Assembly (NCBI GenBank): GCA_014905825.1
Contig: JACGCN010000009.1
Coordinates: forward strand, 372,001-436,000
Length of the DNA: 64,000 nucleotides
DNA from: Lyophyllum atratum
Lineage: Eukaryota > Basidiomycota > Agaricomycetes > Agaricales > Lyophyllaceae
Reading direction: 5' to 3'
A program made the translations under genes and the position numbers. The first letter of the stretch is position 1. Each line of letters starts with the position of its first letter. The notes under the pieces are model-generated. The model was not told where the DNA came from and made no database searches. It saw only the letters and a program-made list of their open reading frames with translations. Below, piece by piece: positions 23,080-33,843 of this stretch.

Positions 23080-23499
23080 TGGAGCTATGGATGCGATTCA
23101 GAGAAGCTGAGGCTCGAGTCCACTGTTCGTGAATATGAAGAGGATTTATACATATGGCCCACCTCAATCTAAATTCCGACATCATGCAGTTCTTAGAATA
23201 ACGACAGACAATGGAACGATTGTCACGTCGGCCGGATTTAACTTGAACTTGTTGGGAGAACAAAAACTGCTTGTCGTCTCGATGACAACGATAGACAAGC
23301 TGGTTGTTGTAAGTCGAAATATTCGAACAAAAGGATCCTTGTCTCCAATAGCTTCGCGAGAAGAAGGCTTGATGCCAACAAGGCCACCTCTGGAGAGGTT
23401 GTAAGAAAGAGAACAATGGGTACGACTAGTGCATAACGTAATAGTCACATGCATCCGCACACTGGTCACGCGATCAGCTGATGTTCTTAAAGTTATATA
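23080..23499. other. intergenic region
   Basis: About 420 bases between the start of the PD-(D/E)XK-like gene and R copy A. No supportable gene. Confidence 0.5.
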
Positions 23500-24057
23500 G
23501 GGCAACCAATGCCATTGTTGAAACCAACATCAACATTCTCCTCCAGTTCTCTCTCCAGCTCCAAGGCCGTCGGATCCTGCAAATGTGCATTCTACCGCGT
23601 ATAATGTGTAAATTGGTGCTCACTTTCTCTATCCAGGCCTCCTGATTCCACTTCGAAGCAACTTGAAGAACAGTGCGAAGAGGAGTGGAAACTGCCACCA
23701 GCGCCCCCTTTAGTCAAGGCATACGAAGTCGGGCTTCGAGTCTTCGGCTTCCCCATCACACACGAGGACCTGCAAGCCTGGGCGGAAGCGCACGACATCG
23801 AGCCAGGGAGAGGCCTTTCCGCTAGGCGCTTCGCTGCCCTGAAGGCTATTGGCGCCAAGTTATCCCGCCATTGCTGTCGCATTTCCGGTATTCGCAATTC
23901 GAGGACGGGCTCGGTATCGTTCTGTATCGTTGTGGGAACAAACCGCACCGCCGAAGACATGCAGCTCACTCAGGATGTCGACCGCATCAAGTCGCTTTAT
24001 GACATCATCGACATGCCGAACAACTGGCCAGGATGGTTTATTCCCTACAAGCTGTGA
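23500..24057 (+). pseudogene. R family copy A, exon 1 frameshifted
   Basis: Exon 2 (23637-24057) differs from copy B (25706-26126) at only about four of 421 positions and is fully open, ending LYDIIDMPNNWPGWFIPYKL before a TGA. The 52-nt intron (23585-23636) has the same length as in copy B. Exon 1 is more divergent and one base shorter just before the donor (GTCGGATCC against TTCTAGTATCC), so its reading frame no longer enters exon 2 correctly. Upstream of about 23500 no matching exon 1 is seen. Similarity extends past the stop to about 24210. I cannot assign a function. Confidence 0.7.
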
Positions 24058-24210
24058 ATGGTGCGTTTTCAAGTTTCTCAAGATGCATCCAGTGCTCATT
24101 GGCATCGCGTATTAAGAAGATGGTTTTATCTTGTCACTTATAATTCAATACGAAACCAATATTCTATTTCCTTCCTGTCCATCGCGTCTACGTTGCTGTT
24201 GTTATGCGTT

Positions 24211-24593
24211 GGCCGATTCTCGAGTACACTTAGGACTTGACCACTGGTTATCGAGTAGTCGCGAGAAGAGCCTTGGGACGCGGGTCGAGTGTAGGGCTGT
24301 TGGCGAGATGGGACCATAGCCTGCATAATGCAAAGTCTGATACTTGGGTAGATGTGAACGACACAGAATTAATGGGCAGACCATCAAAGCGCATAGATAG
24401 TGGGATGTTCCAATCTGATTTCAGCTAGCTAGCGGCATAAGGAATTACTAACGGGCGAGTGTTAATTTGCACAACCTCGTCGAGACTGAGTAGATCTCCA
24501 AATATGCGTCACTACCTCGTTTCCACTACCGGCTAAAATCTCTCACTCGCCACATTCATCAAGGAAAATGGGATGCATAACCTGGTGCCGTAG
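24211..24593. other. intergenic region
   Basis: About 380 bases after R copy A and before the F-box relic. No gene seen. Confidence 0.5.
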
Positions 24594-25388
24594 CTAGTGC
24601 CTCTCGAAGTTGGAGTCGCTGCTCATCTGGTTGCTTCTGTCATAGCCACCCACATAACGGATATTTGAAAACAGCTCAGAGAGATTAGGTGCAACCCGTT
24701 GAGCGTCCTGGATATGAGAATAAGGGAATGTTACGCAAACAGGACCGGCGCTGGGTACAGCTATCGGCTTTGACATGAAAGTAACAAGGTTAGCCCTGAG
24801 ATGACTGGGCTGTGGTACTTGCGAATGCAAAAATGCCGGAAAGCGCACTTCGTCAGACACGTCGAGCGTTTCCAAGTGAGGAAAGGCTTTGGCAATCATC
24901 ATCTCGCATCCGGTATTGTTATGGTCAAAAGTAATCGATGTGCCGAGGGTGAGTGACGAGTCGTTGGGAATTGGTTGGGAATGAGAAAAGCGTCCTGATC
25001 GCGTCGAAATCGAGTACCCCAAGAGTCTTTTAGCACGTTGACCACCAAAAATCGCTTGATCATAGTACTCGAAGATCAAAGAGACGAGTGGGGGTATATG
25101 ACCTCTCAACGCGAGGCAGAGGCGGTTCTTGGGCGGTTCCACTTGCGAGGTCTCGTGAATCCATTGAATATCCCAAATCCCATAGAAAGTGATGCCCCTA
25201 AGTCAATTGGATCGCGTTCCAACGCGACCGCGAGTACCTACAGGCTTCGGAAAGTAGGCAAGTCCAATGCAACTCGTGGCATGGGGCATGGTATGAAAGC
25301 GGGAGCAAGATAAACGGCAAATGTGTGGAAGACTCATAAAGTGGCAAATTGCCTCCGACGTCAGCGGGAACTGGATGTCGATTGTCAT
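24594..25388 (-). pseudogene. F-box/LRR relic (family 2, C-terminal part)
   Basis: Minus-strand pieces match the C-terminal half of the F-box/LRR gene at 33844-35481. At 25203-25388: TSEAICHFMSLPHICRLS against TSEAIHHLMSLPDLHTLS. At 24594-25142: AKAFPHLETLDVS against ARAFPSLSELDLA, then DAQRVAPNLSELFSNIRYV against DAQWVAFQLADIFPNIRSV. The two pieces are in different frames, the F-box end is missing, and the segment between them does not align. It is a decayed copy. R copy B begins only about 25 bases beyond its 5' end, so a shared rearrangement is plausible. Confidence 0.75.
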
Positions 25389-25414
25389 TGCTCTCCGGGT
25401 TGTAGCAATCCGTG

Positions 25415-26126
25415 ATGGCTCGAAAATCGACTTCAGGTCAAGATTGGGTCAAGAGACAAACCCACAAACACCCACAAACATCGAACAACATCCGATGGCT
25501 TTTCCTTGACCACGACTTGCCAACAACGTCGACGTTCAAGCCATACAGCGAACTTGCACTATATGAACAATATACAGGGCAATTGTTACAAGCAACATCA
25601 ACATTTTCTTCCAGTTCTCTCTCTAGCTCGGAGGCTTCTAGTATCCTGCAAATGTGCTTCCTACCGCCTATAACGTGTAAATTGGTGCTCACTTTCTCTA
25701 TCCAGGCCTCCTGATTCCACTTCGAAGCAACTTGAAGAACAGTGCGAAGAGGAGTGGAAACTGCCACCAGCGCCCCCTTTAGTCAAGGCATACGAAGTCG
25801 GGCTTCGAGTCTTCGGCTTCCCCATCACACACGAGGACCTGCAAGCCTGGGCGGAAGCGCACGACATCGAGCCAGGGAGAGGCCTTTCCGCTAGGCGCTT
25901 CGCTGCCCTGAGGGCTATTGGCGTCAAGTTATCCCGCCATTGCTGTCGCATTTCCGGTATTCGCAATTCGAGGACGGGCTCGGTATCGTTCTGTGCCGTT
26001 GTGGGAACAAACCGCACCGCCGAAGACATGCAGCTCACTCAGGATGTCGACCGCATCAAGTCGCTTTATGACATCATCGACATGCCGAACAACTGGCCAG
26101 GATGGTTTATTCCCTACAAGCTGTGA
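25415..26126 (+). CDS. R family copy B, intact gene of unknown function
   Basis: Exons 25415-25653 and 25706-26126 flank a 52-nt GT-AG intron and give 219 residues without a stop. I do not recognise the family. Exon 1 codes a Gln/Thr/Ser-rich N-terminus (WVKRQTHKHPQTSNNIRW, TSTFSSSSLSSSEASSI). Exon 2 codes a more ordered part: LEEQCEEEWKLPPAPPLVK, GLRVFGFPITHEDLQAW, a Cys pair in SRHCCRISGIRNSRTG, FCAVVGTNRTAEDM, and the end DMPNNWPGWFIPYKL. There is no signal peptide or membrane helix. At least two more copies (A and C) lie within 5 kb, so this is a locally multiplied lineage-specific gene, or cargo of an unrecognised mobile unit. Similarity to copy A runs to about 26285. Confidence 0.6.
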
Positions 26127-26286
26127 ATGGTGCGTTTTCAAGTTTCTCAAGATGCATCCAGTGCTCATAAGCATCGCGTATTGAGAAGATGATTCTTTTT
26201 AAATCTTGTAATTCAATATGAAAGTACGCCGTGTCCTATCTCCTTCCTGTCACATCGCGTCTACATCGCTGTTATTATGAATATGA

Positions 26287-27384
26287 TTATCTGGAATGAC
26301 ATGGTCCCTAGTGGTTCGTTACGTCGTCGACGCACATCGCAGGCATTCGCAATACAGGTACGGAAGGTTAGCTCAATGGCGGCGCCATGTTTCGCAAATC
26401 CAGGCTACATGGACGACAATCGGCAACATCTCCATTATCTCAATCACCGCTTTCCCTTGAGGGATGTTCCATAGCCACCCGGATGCATTCGACAGTATCT
26501 ATGAGCGACGAGGACGACAATGGTGACGAGAATGAGGATTTAGGAACAGGTTGACAAGGTTCGCTCTAGTCCGCATTTTGGACATTTGCAACCTTTGCAA
26601 CCGACCTGCACACGCTCTCCCAACACCAAGATATAACTTGTATATCTATGCATCATCAGTCGCGACGCGGGCGTACACCAAGTATCCATACACAGAGCAA
26701 ACAGAGCGATGACAAAGTCCAGATAAACTGCAGATGGTGATGACAATATTTATTCCAAGTGTCTCGCTAATAAGTCTACTATTGGTGGACTTCGAAGAAT
26801 AATGCATCGACGGTCAGAGGCCGTAAGCCGGGGAAGGAGGAGAGAACGAGCTTCCTCAGGCTCCCGACGGCGTATCAGCGGCGAGTAGATGTCTGTCCAG
26901 AAGATCCTTAGCTCCTGCTCGGATACGTAAGACCTCCGCTGGGCGATGCAGCGCTGGAGCCCATGAATTGGGTCCTCGGTGATCCTCGTCCACTGGACCT
27001 CTTCGCGAGTGCAGCAGGTCGTTTCAGTATCACACATGCCGTAGACATCCTATCACTTCGACTCCCACCACCTGAGATCGAATTCAAAACGGATGGTGAC
27101 TAGCCTCTCGGAGACGTTTCGCAGATGGGTAGACTAAAATACGAGCGCGGTGAACATGCAGACATACGTCAGTAAGACTAGGTACTTACATCGCACAAGT
27201 CGCCGTCACGTCGCGTCGCGTCAATCCCGTGGTTGCCATAGGGCCGGCATATTTCTTATGTCATCGCCGATCAAATTCATATCTAGGACATCTCCGATCC
27301 CGCTTCCGATAGAATACCTCGCCTGTCGCTCATCGCCTTCTCCTCTTCAATTGTTAACCACACTATAATTCCAGATCATACAGC
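26287..27384. other. intergenic region before profilin
   Basis: About 1.1 kb. A 95-codon minus frame at 26750-27037 and short plus frames have no recognisable content. The last few hundred bases should hold the profilin promoter. Confidence 0.45.
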
Positions 27385-27928
27385 ATGTCCTGGCAAAGTA
27401 GTTCCTCATCAACTATCTTGTATGGAGAAAACTCATGTTTTTCTCAGCATACGTTGATACCAACCTCGTCGGAAGTGGCAAAGTAGCCAGAGCCGCGATC
27501 GTAGGTCTGCAGGGTGGAATCTGGGCTTCTACACCAGGATACACAGTGCGTTACAACTAGTCATGTTAATAAGTGAAAGTCTAAAACCTTTGGCTTTGAT
27601 TCAGTTATCAACCGCTGAACAGAATGCTCTCATCGCCGGTTTCAAGGACACGGCGAAGGTGCAGGCATCGGGTGTGCGTCTGAATGATCAGAAGTTTTTC
27701 ACCCTACAGGCTTCAGAACGTAGCATCTATGGAAAGAAGCAGGTGCGAAGCAGTCGTCCTAGCTGTCTACCTGAATCCTACTCACCCTATCAATAGGCTG
27801 ATGGTGTGGTGATCGTGAAGACTGTCCAGGCGATACTTGTCGCGGAATACGTTGCACCAATCCAAGCACCAGAAGCCACGCCTGTCGTTGAAAATCTGGC
27901 CGATTATCTGATCAGTGTTGGGTACTAG
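27385..27928 (+). CDS. PFY1: profilin
   Basis: Four exons (27385-27397, 27448-27545, 27605-27742, 27797-27928) give 126 residues, the usual profilin length. The protein opens MSWQTYVDTNLVGSGKVARA, which carries the conserved Trp/Tyr of the polyproline site. It continues GLQGGIWASTPGYTLS and LQASERSIYGKKQADGVVIVK, and ends NLADYLISVGY. Profilin binds actin monomers, polyproline-containing partners such as formins, and phosphoinositides in the cytosol. The first exon is only 13 bases, a common layout for fungal profilin genes. No anomaly seen. Confidence 0.97.
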
Positions 27929-28226
27929 GTGTTTGGCATGATCTATGGGTGCCACCAACCTAGCCATACGACTGACTTCATGTATCTCATAAACACTTGT
28001 TTTCTCAACCCAGTACATCTATCGCTGTCAATTTCTACATCATTTCAACTCGTAGCCGTTTCATCTACCAAGACAAGTCAGAGTGAACTTCGCAGTCCTT
28101 GGCTCAGCTGCGCGACTGAGATGATCTCATTCAGTAACGGCCACGTGACCATTCGCGGAGGCAAAAACGGTCTTGAAGTTGTCTCATCTTTGTTATTCCT
28201 TTCATGAAAAACCTGTACAACTTGTA

Positions 28227-30006
28227 ATGGCAAGCCTCCTCGATCTCACAGTCACCCTTCGATACAGTGGTCATAAAGCTCAGAATTTTGAACCGGACAG
28301 CTTCGAGGCTATCAAAGTACTCAGGGAGGACCTAGTGACGCTCAAACTCCCCCACCCGAAGGTGGAGAACATAAAGATCACCAGACTGCCGAATGGACAG
28401 GCAGAATGTGAATTTGACTGGCCAAATGCACAGTATCAAGGTGTGAGTATAGTGCTTGGAGTATCGCAATCGTTCACCTTGATACATCTCCGCGTTTAGG
28501 TTCTTTACAAGCATCTCGCAGGCCGTATCAATGGCCCTGATAATGATGGAACTCGGAGACAGTTGCTGAAAGAACTATCTATGTATGTTAAACTCCATAC
28601 CAGGTTGGGAAGATACTAATTGTGAATAAATAGTGATAGGCTGTCACTACACGAGGACTATCAGTACGTCATCAAGCGCCCACATAGACATGATTCCCGA
28701 TTGCTGAATGTCTTCTGCTACAAGCGTCCCTCTCGCCGCATCCGAGAGCAAGCAACCAATATACCGCAACAAGCAGTGGCGCCGATCCGATGGAGAGTCG
28801 ATGCTGCACACGCAACCAGCCCTGCGAAACGAGGCCCAAATGTTGCTGGACAACATGGCGTCGGCGCTTAAGATACCCAAAAACGAACCAATCGAACCCG
28901 TCATCCCTGATGCATGTTTCTTTCTACTGCTGGCACGTGGCGCTCATATCAAACTTAAAGTTCTTTCACAGTCCCCTGGCCGAGATTCAGTGGCCTCGTC
29001 TGTACCATCACCACCTGCCCTTGGACCTTCCTTGGTCTGTCGGCTTATTCCGTACAGTAGATCTAATCTGACATGATATCTCTGATAAGGTACATTCTGA
29101 CGACGGGGACGGCTCCCCTATGTCAATATCATCTTCCGTGCGAGCATTCACCACTGTATGTGTACTACCCTGCGGTAGACAGAACAGTTCACTCACTTCA
29201 CGTCGACAGACACCCCGGCCCATCAAAGTCCTACCCATCTCACCCACAGTGCGTGTAGCAGCTGCTTCTATACTTTCTCCGCCTGATCCATGACATCCGC
29301 ATGCTAGATACCCCCGCTGCGCCTTACCCCTCCAGAATCAACCTTCGTTAGTCCCATTCCTACCACGATCGCCTCCTGCCTGACCATCTTGCCTCCTCAG
29401 GCACCGCCCGGCCTGACCATCTCAACTCAACCACAATCTCAGCCAATGCAGGCCCAAATCCAGCTGCCCTCCCCGACGCACTCATCTCGCAAGCGCAGTC
29501 GCAGCCCCGACCAATGGAGCCGGCGAACACACGTACAACCCACACCGGCCACCAATAACACCATGGATGCACAGGCAGACGTCACCCGGCTGACGCGTGA
29601 GCTATGGGACGTGCGGCGGCAGATTACGGCGGGAGTCGTGCGAGAGGCATCGATCATGTCTGAGCTGAGTGCGCTTGATTCTCGGAATGGCGCGAGCATG
29701 AGGACGCCAAGGGAGACATGGGAGGATTCTGGTATGTCGGACCGTCCTGCTTCGACGATTAACCCTAGACTGATGTGGTACACGGGTGTAGAACTGCGGG
29801 TGCGGCTTCGAGAAGTGGAAGCTGAGTTGATGGAGGAGAGGAAATTGAGGTCACAGGCAGAGGCCGCGCTGGAGGACGTGAAGAGGGAGTGCAGGGAGCC
29901 CTTCGTCGTCCCTGCACTCTTTGAGGCTTTCTTCATGATTTCGAAGGCCACAACGCAGGCTATGGACTCGGTGAGCTCTGAGGCTGCTTCGAGACCAGCG
30001 CCATAG
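28227..30006 (+). CDS. uncharacterised protein with C-terminal coiled coil (model uncertain)
   Basis: Exons from the ATG at 28227 read MASLLDLTVTLRYSGHKAQ, then through GT-AG introns VLYKHLAGRINGPDNDG, LKELSIDRLSLHEDY and an exon with NEAQMLLDNMASALKIPKNE. I do not recognise the family. From about 29390 a long open exon codes a Pro/Gln-rich linker (APPGLTISTQPQSQP), a basic patch (SSRKRSRSPDQW) and a coiled-coil-like stretch (VELRVRLREVEAELMEERK), ending at the TAG at 30004. The join between about 29000 and 29390 is not settled: two frames are open there and several GT-AG pairs are possible. It could be one gene or two. It is convergent with the kinase gene at 30211. Confidence 0.5.
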
Positions 30007-30210
30007 TCAGAGCTGGAGTAGGAGTGAGAGAAGCTGTAGCTTGTACGTATATTATTGCTATTTTGTGCTTGTATTCATGTGCCGTAAATTATACATTACT
30101 TGAGCTGTACTATTCATCAATACAGTCCGCCTTCTAATGTGAATATTAATCCAGAATCTATGATGGGCGTGCCAGCATTGTCCGAGCCAGTGATCAATAA
30201 ATGTGAGGTA

Positions 30211-32963
30211 TCATCGCACTTTTGCAGCCACCCTCGCCAGACGCTCCTCTACACCTCTAATATCCCCCATCATCACTGCCAGCCTGCCTTCCATCTCCTC
30301 AAACGTCCTCGGCTTCAGTGTTGGCCGATCCCGCACTGGCTGCTCTTTCCGCTCCTCCTCTTGTTCCTGCTCCCGCTCCCGCTCCTGCACCTCATCCATG
30401 GCGCTCCTAAACGAAGCCGACAAATCCATCGACCGACTAAAGCTCAACGACCGACCGCTCATACTCCTCGGGATGCCCAGCAACATCGTGCTCGTACTCG
30501 ACATCGTGCCCATCCCCATCCCCATCCGAGTAGAGTTCACAGTCGGCGTCCCACTCCTTCTCGACAGCGTCGACATCGCCGAACCCGGACGCGGCGTCGG
30601 ACTAGGACTAGGTGGGCCCTCCGAATCCGTGTCCTCGGAGCCTGACCATACGGCTTGGTGGTGGTGATGGTTCACCAGGATGGGTTTCGGGGGCTTCGCC
30701 AGGCGGGAGTGTAGCGACGATGCGGTGCCGGGGCCGGGGCCGCCGCCTGCGCTCGTGCTGGTGTTGATGAGGTCTGGGACGGGGATGGGCGCACCGGGGT
30801 GGAAGCGCAGCTCCTTCCTGGTGAGGCTCCCGTTGCTGCCGGAGCGGGTGAGAAGGCGGGGCTTGCGGCCGCTTTCGAGCACCTTTTTGCGTGCGCTCAT
30901 GCCCACGCAGTCAACCAGCTGCTTCATCGCTTCGCGATCAGACACACTGCGGCGTTCGCCCGTCCGGCGGATGGTGCTGGTACGCTGGAGAGTGGCGTGT
31001 GGGTCCGGGGTGAGGGCGCTCGGCCGCATCGGGGTGCTGAATCTGTCGAGGCCGGCGAAGGGGGTGGGCCTGGCGGACCAGCGGGGGGTGATGAATGCGG
31101 GGTTGGGGGTGAGATAGGTTGAGGGGATGCGTATGGGGCGGGGAGTGTTCATGTAGGAGAGGGTGGCATCTTCATGTCCGGGGTCTTCGTCTAGCTCTTG
31201 GGCGGGGAAGGCGTCTGCTGCTGGGCCCCAGCTGAATCCGATGAAGGATGCAGTGGCATCTTCTTCTGGTGGACGTGCGGGGTGAGGCGAGGTTCTTGAG
31301 CGAAGGATGGATAAGCCAGGGGATGATGATCCGTTGGAGGATTGGAACAAGGCGGAGAAGGCGAACCCCTGAGAATGACTGTCTTCAGGCTGTGAATGAA
31401 GTCCAGCGGGAGCGGGCGACGGGGCGAGCTGCGCAGGTTCCGTGTATGTGAACTGCGGAAGATGAAGACCAGGCGGTGCTTCTTCTGAATCATCAAGATT
31501 ATCAGCTGATTGAGTATAGAGATGAGATGAAGGTTTGAGCTTACGGGTGGGAAGAGTGTCCCAGTCCACATTCCGGAAGATTGGATGGTTAGTGATTTCA
31601 TCAATGTTGCGCCGGCCAAGGCGTCGGTCAGCGCGAGTCAATAATCTAGCTTCGATCAGCTAGATTGACACTAAGAAGAGGAAGATCATACAAACGCAGA
31701 AACTCCTGGTACCGAGACGATACCGGTGTTTTGCGATCGAAGTGGAGGCACTTCTGCAACGATATTCAGACACACTGATTACAGAAGAAATAGAAGGAGA
31801 GCTGGACCTCGTGATCGATGATCTTCAGATACGTCTGTCGGATATCCTTGGCGAAAAACGGGGCAGTACCATATGCCATTTCGTACAGCATCGCGCCGAG
31901 GCTCCACCAGTCCGTTTCGCGGCCATACCCCTGCGCGTCGTCCGTCGTGTGGACGATCTGTGAATCATCCTCCATTTCAAGTGCTACTAGAGCCTCCTCG
32001 TGCGCCTTGAGGATCTCGGGTGATATATAGTCGCAAGTCCCGCAGGGAACGAGGCAATACCGCTTCGGCAGCAGTTGGATCCCGTCTGAGTCCGGGGGCA
32101 GCAGGGGCGCGGCGGAGCCAAAGTCAATCAAAAGGACGTGAGCATTCGGTGTCAACACAAAGTTGTGTGGTTTGATATCCCTGTGAACCTTCGTCTAAGT
32201 CACCTTGGAGAGACGCCAAAATGTCGCATGACATACCGATGAGCGAATCCCTGGGAATGGCACCAGTGAATGGCGCTGACAAGCTGTGGGGCCCACCACA
32301 AGAGGTCTGCCTCTAAAACTTTGCCATCGTGAGGGCTGGACTCCAGGACGTCCCAGAGGTTGCCTCCCTCTGCATAATCCATCACGAGGTTGAGATGGGT
32401 AGGCGTCTGGAAGGCGCAAAGGAGATGCGGGGCCCATTTCGAGTCAGTCTTGTGTGCTTGAAGCAAGATGTCACGTTCTAATTGAGGTGCACATTGCTGG
32501 AGTAAGTCCACCCATTAGTTTAGCGTCTCTGACTTAAGGCAGACGGGCGCACATCACGATTTCTGAGCGCAAATTTCTTCTCTATCGATTTGCGTATATA
32601 TACACGTCCATCGAGACGGCATGTCACAACATAGATCTACGAAAATCAGGCCTCGTGTGCCGATGGTACAGACCAGTAGAATCAGACGCACCACACCAAA
32701 CTGTCCATACTCAAGTGTTCCAGCCACCGATAAATCTCTATCTTGGAATCGTATCGCGTCGATTTCGGTTGTTTTCGCTGAACAGCGCGTCGCGAACGTT
32801 AGCCGCGTGTTAGGCAATGAGCAACACGTTACTGACCTGTTTTTCCGATGACACTTTGACCATGCAGAATCCGATCGAGAGCCAATCCTTCTGCATCCTC
32901 GTCGTCCTGGCTCTTCAGTAGCAGTGCCAATCGTGCTTTGCGTTGGACCCATGAGAGAGACAT
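30211..32963 (-). CDS. AGC protein kinase, DMPK/MRCK-like
   Basis: Minus-strand gene of about eight exons, about 820 residues, starting MSLSWVQRKARLALLLKS at 32963. Kinase landmarks in order: glycine loop TLEYGQFGV, catalytic Lys in VYIRKSIEKKFALRNRD, hinge LVMDYAEGGNLWDVLE, catalytic loop HRDIKPHNF, DFG in LLIDFGSAAP, activation segment CGTCDYISPEILKAHEEA, and RETDWWSLGAMLYEM followed by GTAPFFAKDIRQTYL. The order fits fungal DMPK-type AGC kinases, which act in polarity and the actin cytoskeleton. An AGC C-tail follows (LPQFTYTE), then about 430 residues of Ser/Thr/Pro-rich, probably disordered sequence and a terminal charged helix (EVQEREREQEQEEERKEQ). The splice inside HRD removes a 70-base intron. 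No lesion seen. Confidence 0.9.
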
Positions 32964-33843
32964 GCATTAGGTATTGGTAGTGTCCGTTCCGTTGTGGAAA
33001 TGGTTGGCGCTAATTAGAGGAAAGCCAGTAACGTAGTAGATGACAAGTCAGAGCAAGTAAGGAAGCAAAAGCGTCGTTGATATTACAATCTGAACGAGCG
33101 TGGTCAGAGCGTGGTTGTCGAAGAGGAGGATGGCAAGTTTATTGTTAATTATGTAATATGATATGTGAAATTGGGGTTTTATTTTGCTACCCAACTATCG
33201 ACTCAACCACGTACTCGGCAGCACCAAGTCGACTGAGTCTTACTCTTCCCTTCGATAATCTCCAATTTACTCGCATTGGCTCTCCCTTTACCTTCGGAAA
33301 ACATGAACCTGCGGGCGATAGTCCATTCAGGTCTCCCTGATACTCCAGCAGCCTGGTAGTCGAAGTACAACCAGCCTCTGAATCATCTACGAAGCTTCAA
33401 ACCCTGACAAGTTCCATTCGGATCTAACTTTTCTGCATGACTCTGACGATGAGGGCAAGAAGGTGTTGTACCGGGCTTCCAGTCATCATTGGCCCGAATT
33501 GGACTTGTAACGCAGCCCGTACAAAGCTGTACATCAGTAAGTGCGAATAGACGCTTGATCCCAGTATCTCAGAATTCGTCTGAAGGTGCCTACTTGCAGA
33601 GAGATCTTTCATAGACATAAGCTGCAGTGCTTGGAAGTCCTTGTCCAATTGGCACTTCGTGACACTCCATCATATTCCGGACATCAAGGTGTCCGCGCCC
33701 ACCTCGTCGGTGACATGGACTCCGGCTTCAACTGTCAATAGCCTTCGACGCAGTTTGACGGATTACCAGTTCCTTCTTAGCCCTTTCATCTCCTTTCCTC
33801 TGTAGCCTGTTTTTCCCGTCTCGTGCAACACAGAGCCCTCGCA
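32964..33843. other. intergenic, divergent promoters of kinase and F-box genes
   Basis: About 880 bases between the kinase start (minus) and an F-box start (plus). A 75-codon minus frame at 33424-33648 is not recognisable. Nothing else is called. Confidence 0.5.
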
